From Rhytidiadelphus loreus (lineage: Eukaryota; Streptophyta; Bryopsida; Hypnales; Hylocomiaceae), in assembly GCA_947034895.1 (NCBI GenBank), contig OX344765.1, positions 23,255,001 to 23,319,000 on the forward strand: 64,000 nt of DNA, written 5' to 3'. The notes beneath the pieces are model-generated. The model did no database searches, had not been told where the DNA came from, and was given only the letters and a program-made list of their open reading frames with translations. A program made the translations under genes and the position numbers. Below are positions 61,522 to 64,000 of the stretch, one piece after another; position 1 is the stretch's first letter; each line of letters starts with the position of its first letter.

Positions 61522-62451
61522 TTAACTCCTAAAGGTTTAGGATTAAATTTTCACCAAAAATGCTCTAAAACTGCAATTTCTAGTACAAGTACTAAATTTT
61601 AGAAAAAAGAACATTTTTGGACACATAAAACCGTAGGATCTTGTATTACATTGGCTTGAAAAGATGTGGAAAATATTTCAGAAATTTCCACCATAGAGAT
61701 TGCAAGATATTAGCATTTGAAGTGACAAAAATCCTTCTAGGGGCTTGCAAAAAAACGGGCGGCTACACTTCACAAGGTCACATTTGTATGAAAAAATGTC
61801 CAAAATTGTGGTAATTCTTTGGATTCATTCTTCAAGCCAAGTTGGCTATATGGTTGAAAAAATTTAGATCATTTGGAATTGTACAACATATAGGAAAAAA
61901 ATTGTAAGTAGAAAAAAGTAGAGAATGAATCAAGATACTAAATTGTTGAGAATTTAGTTATGGAATTGAAAAATTCCAATCTCAATGGTTGTAATGTTGT
62001 AATAAAAAATCTACATCCTATGATTTTAATTTTTTTTCAAAAATATTGAAAATTGCTTTAAATAAAGGACTTCAAAGTTTATTTTAGAGTAGAAAATACA
62101 TAACTACCCGCAAACTAGAACTCCTCATAACTTTCATATTGTTAATCAAAATGGAATGATTTAAATCTTTCCTCATATATATAAATCTAAGAAAGTAAGT
62201 TCTAATTTTTTTTTTTAAATTCAAGTAATTTTTCTTAGTCGCCCACCGAGAATTAAAAACTACATATCATGCAATAACTTTTTAACCATGTATTCAAAAG
62301 TTATAAAAAGTGTTGCATCTTAAAGGTGCTCTTCATGCACATTTTGTGTAAAAATTTCAAAGAAAAAAAAGAAGAATTCCGTTTGTAGCGAGTTGCCCCA
62401 AATCACTATGTTGCCAGAAAAAATGTAGTAGTTTGGTGCTTTAGGGGTTAA
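61522..62451 (+). mobile_element. TTAA-flanked CCCCTAAAG element, copy F
   Basis: The element proper is 61526-62447 (922 bp) between two TTAA. The left end is CTCCTAAAGG (one changed base), the right end GCTTTAGGGG. Same orientation as A and B, and the full-length counterpart of reversed copy C. No ORF. Confidence 0.84.
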
Positions 62452-63324
62452 GTATCTACATTTCTGATAATATATTTTGTATATGAGTATAGGATCATAT
62501 TTCAATTCTCTAGAAGGATTTTCCAAGAATATACATGGTCTATATAGATATGATACCCATGGACATTAAACAATCAATAGTAACTTTGAATTCATTGTTG
62601 ATTATGCATTTGAAAAATTGCAAGTATTGAAACTTTACAAACTTTCAATTATTTGCTATATTTTGAACATCAATTTTAAGTTTTTTTTAATAGGTCTTTG
62701 GATCAATATTTATGTTGTTTGTTTACAAAGTAGGTAATTGTGAGCAACAAGTGCAAAATCCCTTTTCTAATTTTGAAATTCAACTAGTATATAACCAACC
62801 AATTTTGATATATAGATGTAGATGTATGGAGCAATTGCAAAATATCCCTACTTGTAGTGCCAAAAATACTTTCCAAAAGATGTCAAAGATTGTTGACCAT
62901 GTCAATAAAAAAACATATTTTTTCCCCATTTAAATTCAAACACTGTAATCTTGCAATCCAACGGTGCTATTTTGTGAGCCTATGAGTATGATTGAGCCTA
63001 TGAGCGTTGAGCAGGGATTATGTGAGCGTTGAGCTTAGAAATTTGAAGAAGCACAAGAAAACTTAATAATATTTCTAACAAAATAACAATAGACTTCATC
63101 TAAAAATTTTGGCCAAAATTTACTATTTTTAGTAAATTTTAGTACCTATTACTACGGACCTATTTCCGTGGTTATGTAGAATTCACATGAAAATTATAAT
63201 TTTCAATGTTGTCTAAAATATTAGAAGTATGTATTTTGAAAATGATGAACTTAATTGATGTGAAAGATGAATGGAGATGGAAATAAGTTTGTATAGAATA
63301 TTAGTCGATCACTTTCCTATAGTA
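62452..63324. other. AT-rich intergenic, nothing recognised
   Basis: No gene-like frame. GAGCGTTGAGC is repeated twice near 63,002-63,033. Confidence 0.4.
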
Positions 63325-63570
63325 GTGTGATTCCTCTCAGGGCTAATAGGAAAATACCAATAATTTTCTTTTGATGCATTGTTATTGAACTTGTTTAGAT
63401 TTTAGAAAAAAAATTGTTAATAAAAACTATTATCTTGTAGTAGCATGGGTCCTCTCAAGGCCGACAAGAGGTACCTACACTTCTACCTTGATGTGTTGGT
63501 AATTGGACTTGTTAAGATTTTGGAAGAAAATATTTGGTTGATAAGGATTATTTTTTTAAGGAATGAGCTC
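63325..63570 (+). repeat. Diverged direct repeat, about 120-bp units
   Basis: A unit beginning TCCTCTCAGGGC at 63333 recurs at about 63451 (TCCTCTCAAGGC). Both contain TTGATG..TTG.TA.TTGAACTTGTT or the like, followed by GATTTTxGAA. Confidence 0.6.
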
Positions 63571-63665
63571 AATTACACCAAATTGTTGAATACTTGATCA
63601 TTGCCTTCTTATAGGACCTCCAAGGGTCCAACTCTTCTATTTATTAATCAAATGGTCATTTGGTT

Positions 63666-63831
63666 AATCACTCCCTTCTTGTTGCTTGGGTCCCCTCGAC
63701 ACCGAGGGGAGTTCCTTTGCAGCAAGAAAAAAAAATTTACAAATTTTTTTATTTTTATTTTATTTTATTTCCTATTGCATGGGGGCTTTCCTTAGCATCA
63801 AGGGGACCCAAGCAACAAGAGAGGAGTGATT
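63666..63831. mobile_element. 166-bp inverted-repeat element (MITE-like)
   Basis: Terminal inverted repeats of about 31 bp with two mismatches: the left starts AATCACTCCCTTCTTGTTGC and the right ends GCAACAAGAGAGGAGTGATT. A T/A-rich centre separates them. The left arm also contains a small GGTCCCCTCGACACCGAGGG-like palindrome. No second copy was noticed in the window. Confidence 0.8.
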
Positions 63832-64000
63832 ATAATCTCAATGGAACAATTTTGGTTGATTTCAAACAAATCTTAATTAATAACCAATTTTTCTTCTTCT
63901 TAAAATTTAACAAAGTCTAATAAGTAGCACACCAAGGTTGTTTAAGGGACCACGGTAATAGATTCATGGTAATAGTTACTAAAAAAATTTTGACCAAAAT

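Overview
This is nuclear DNA of a land plant. The evidence is spliceosomal introns with GT-AG borders, plant-specific gene families (a two-domain WRKY factor, a chloroplast PsbP precursor, a HUA2-type PWWP/CID protein, an F-box/Nictaba protein) and plant LINE and MITE repeats. The window is gene-poor: four intact genes in 64 kb, set in AT-rich sequence full of decayed transposons. I could not identify the species. A non-seed lineage (bryophyte, lycophyte or fern) is only a guess from the feel of the proteins.

Layout. At 2.8-5.1 kb (minus) lies an F-box protein with a PP2/Nictaba lectin domain, 3 exons. At 9.9-18.0 kb (minus) lies a HUA2-like protein, 13 exons whose phases all agree, giving 1546 aa. 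From 18.9 to 26.5 kb there are MITEs and tandem repeats. At 27.5-31.3 kb (plus) is a group I WRKY factor of 6 exons and 734 aa. From 31.4 to 38.9 kb there are nested MITEs. At 39.7-41.0 kb (plus) is PsbP of photosystem II, 3 exons and 267 aa, with a purine-rich tandem repeat upstream. At 46,985-55,493 is one full-length but dead LINE, bounded by a 14-bp target-site duplication and a poly(A) tail, with a foreign AT-rich insert inside its reverse transcriptase. The rest, to 64 kb, is AT-rich sequence with more MITEs.

The genes do not form an operon or an obvious pathway; each appears to be an independent transcription unit.

The most unusual signal is a dispersed family of about 0.75-0.95 kb elements. 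They start CCCCTAAAG and end with its inverse. Every complete copy sits exactly between two TTAA tetranucleotides, the hallmark of piggyBac-type transposition, which is little known in land plants. Five copies are complete and one is truncated. A second family shares ATTAGATGGG-like inverted ends and an internal hairpin containing ACGTGGC; two of its copies are nested inside a TTAA element. The LINE shows in-frame stops that mostly look like tryptophan codons turned into TAG or TGA, and an ATGA overlap between ORF1 and ORF2.

I found no rRNA, recognisable tRNA or CRISPR array by eye. All splice sites are predictions from reading frame, GT-AG borders and family resemblance.
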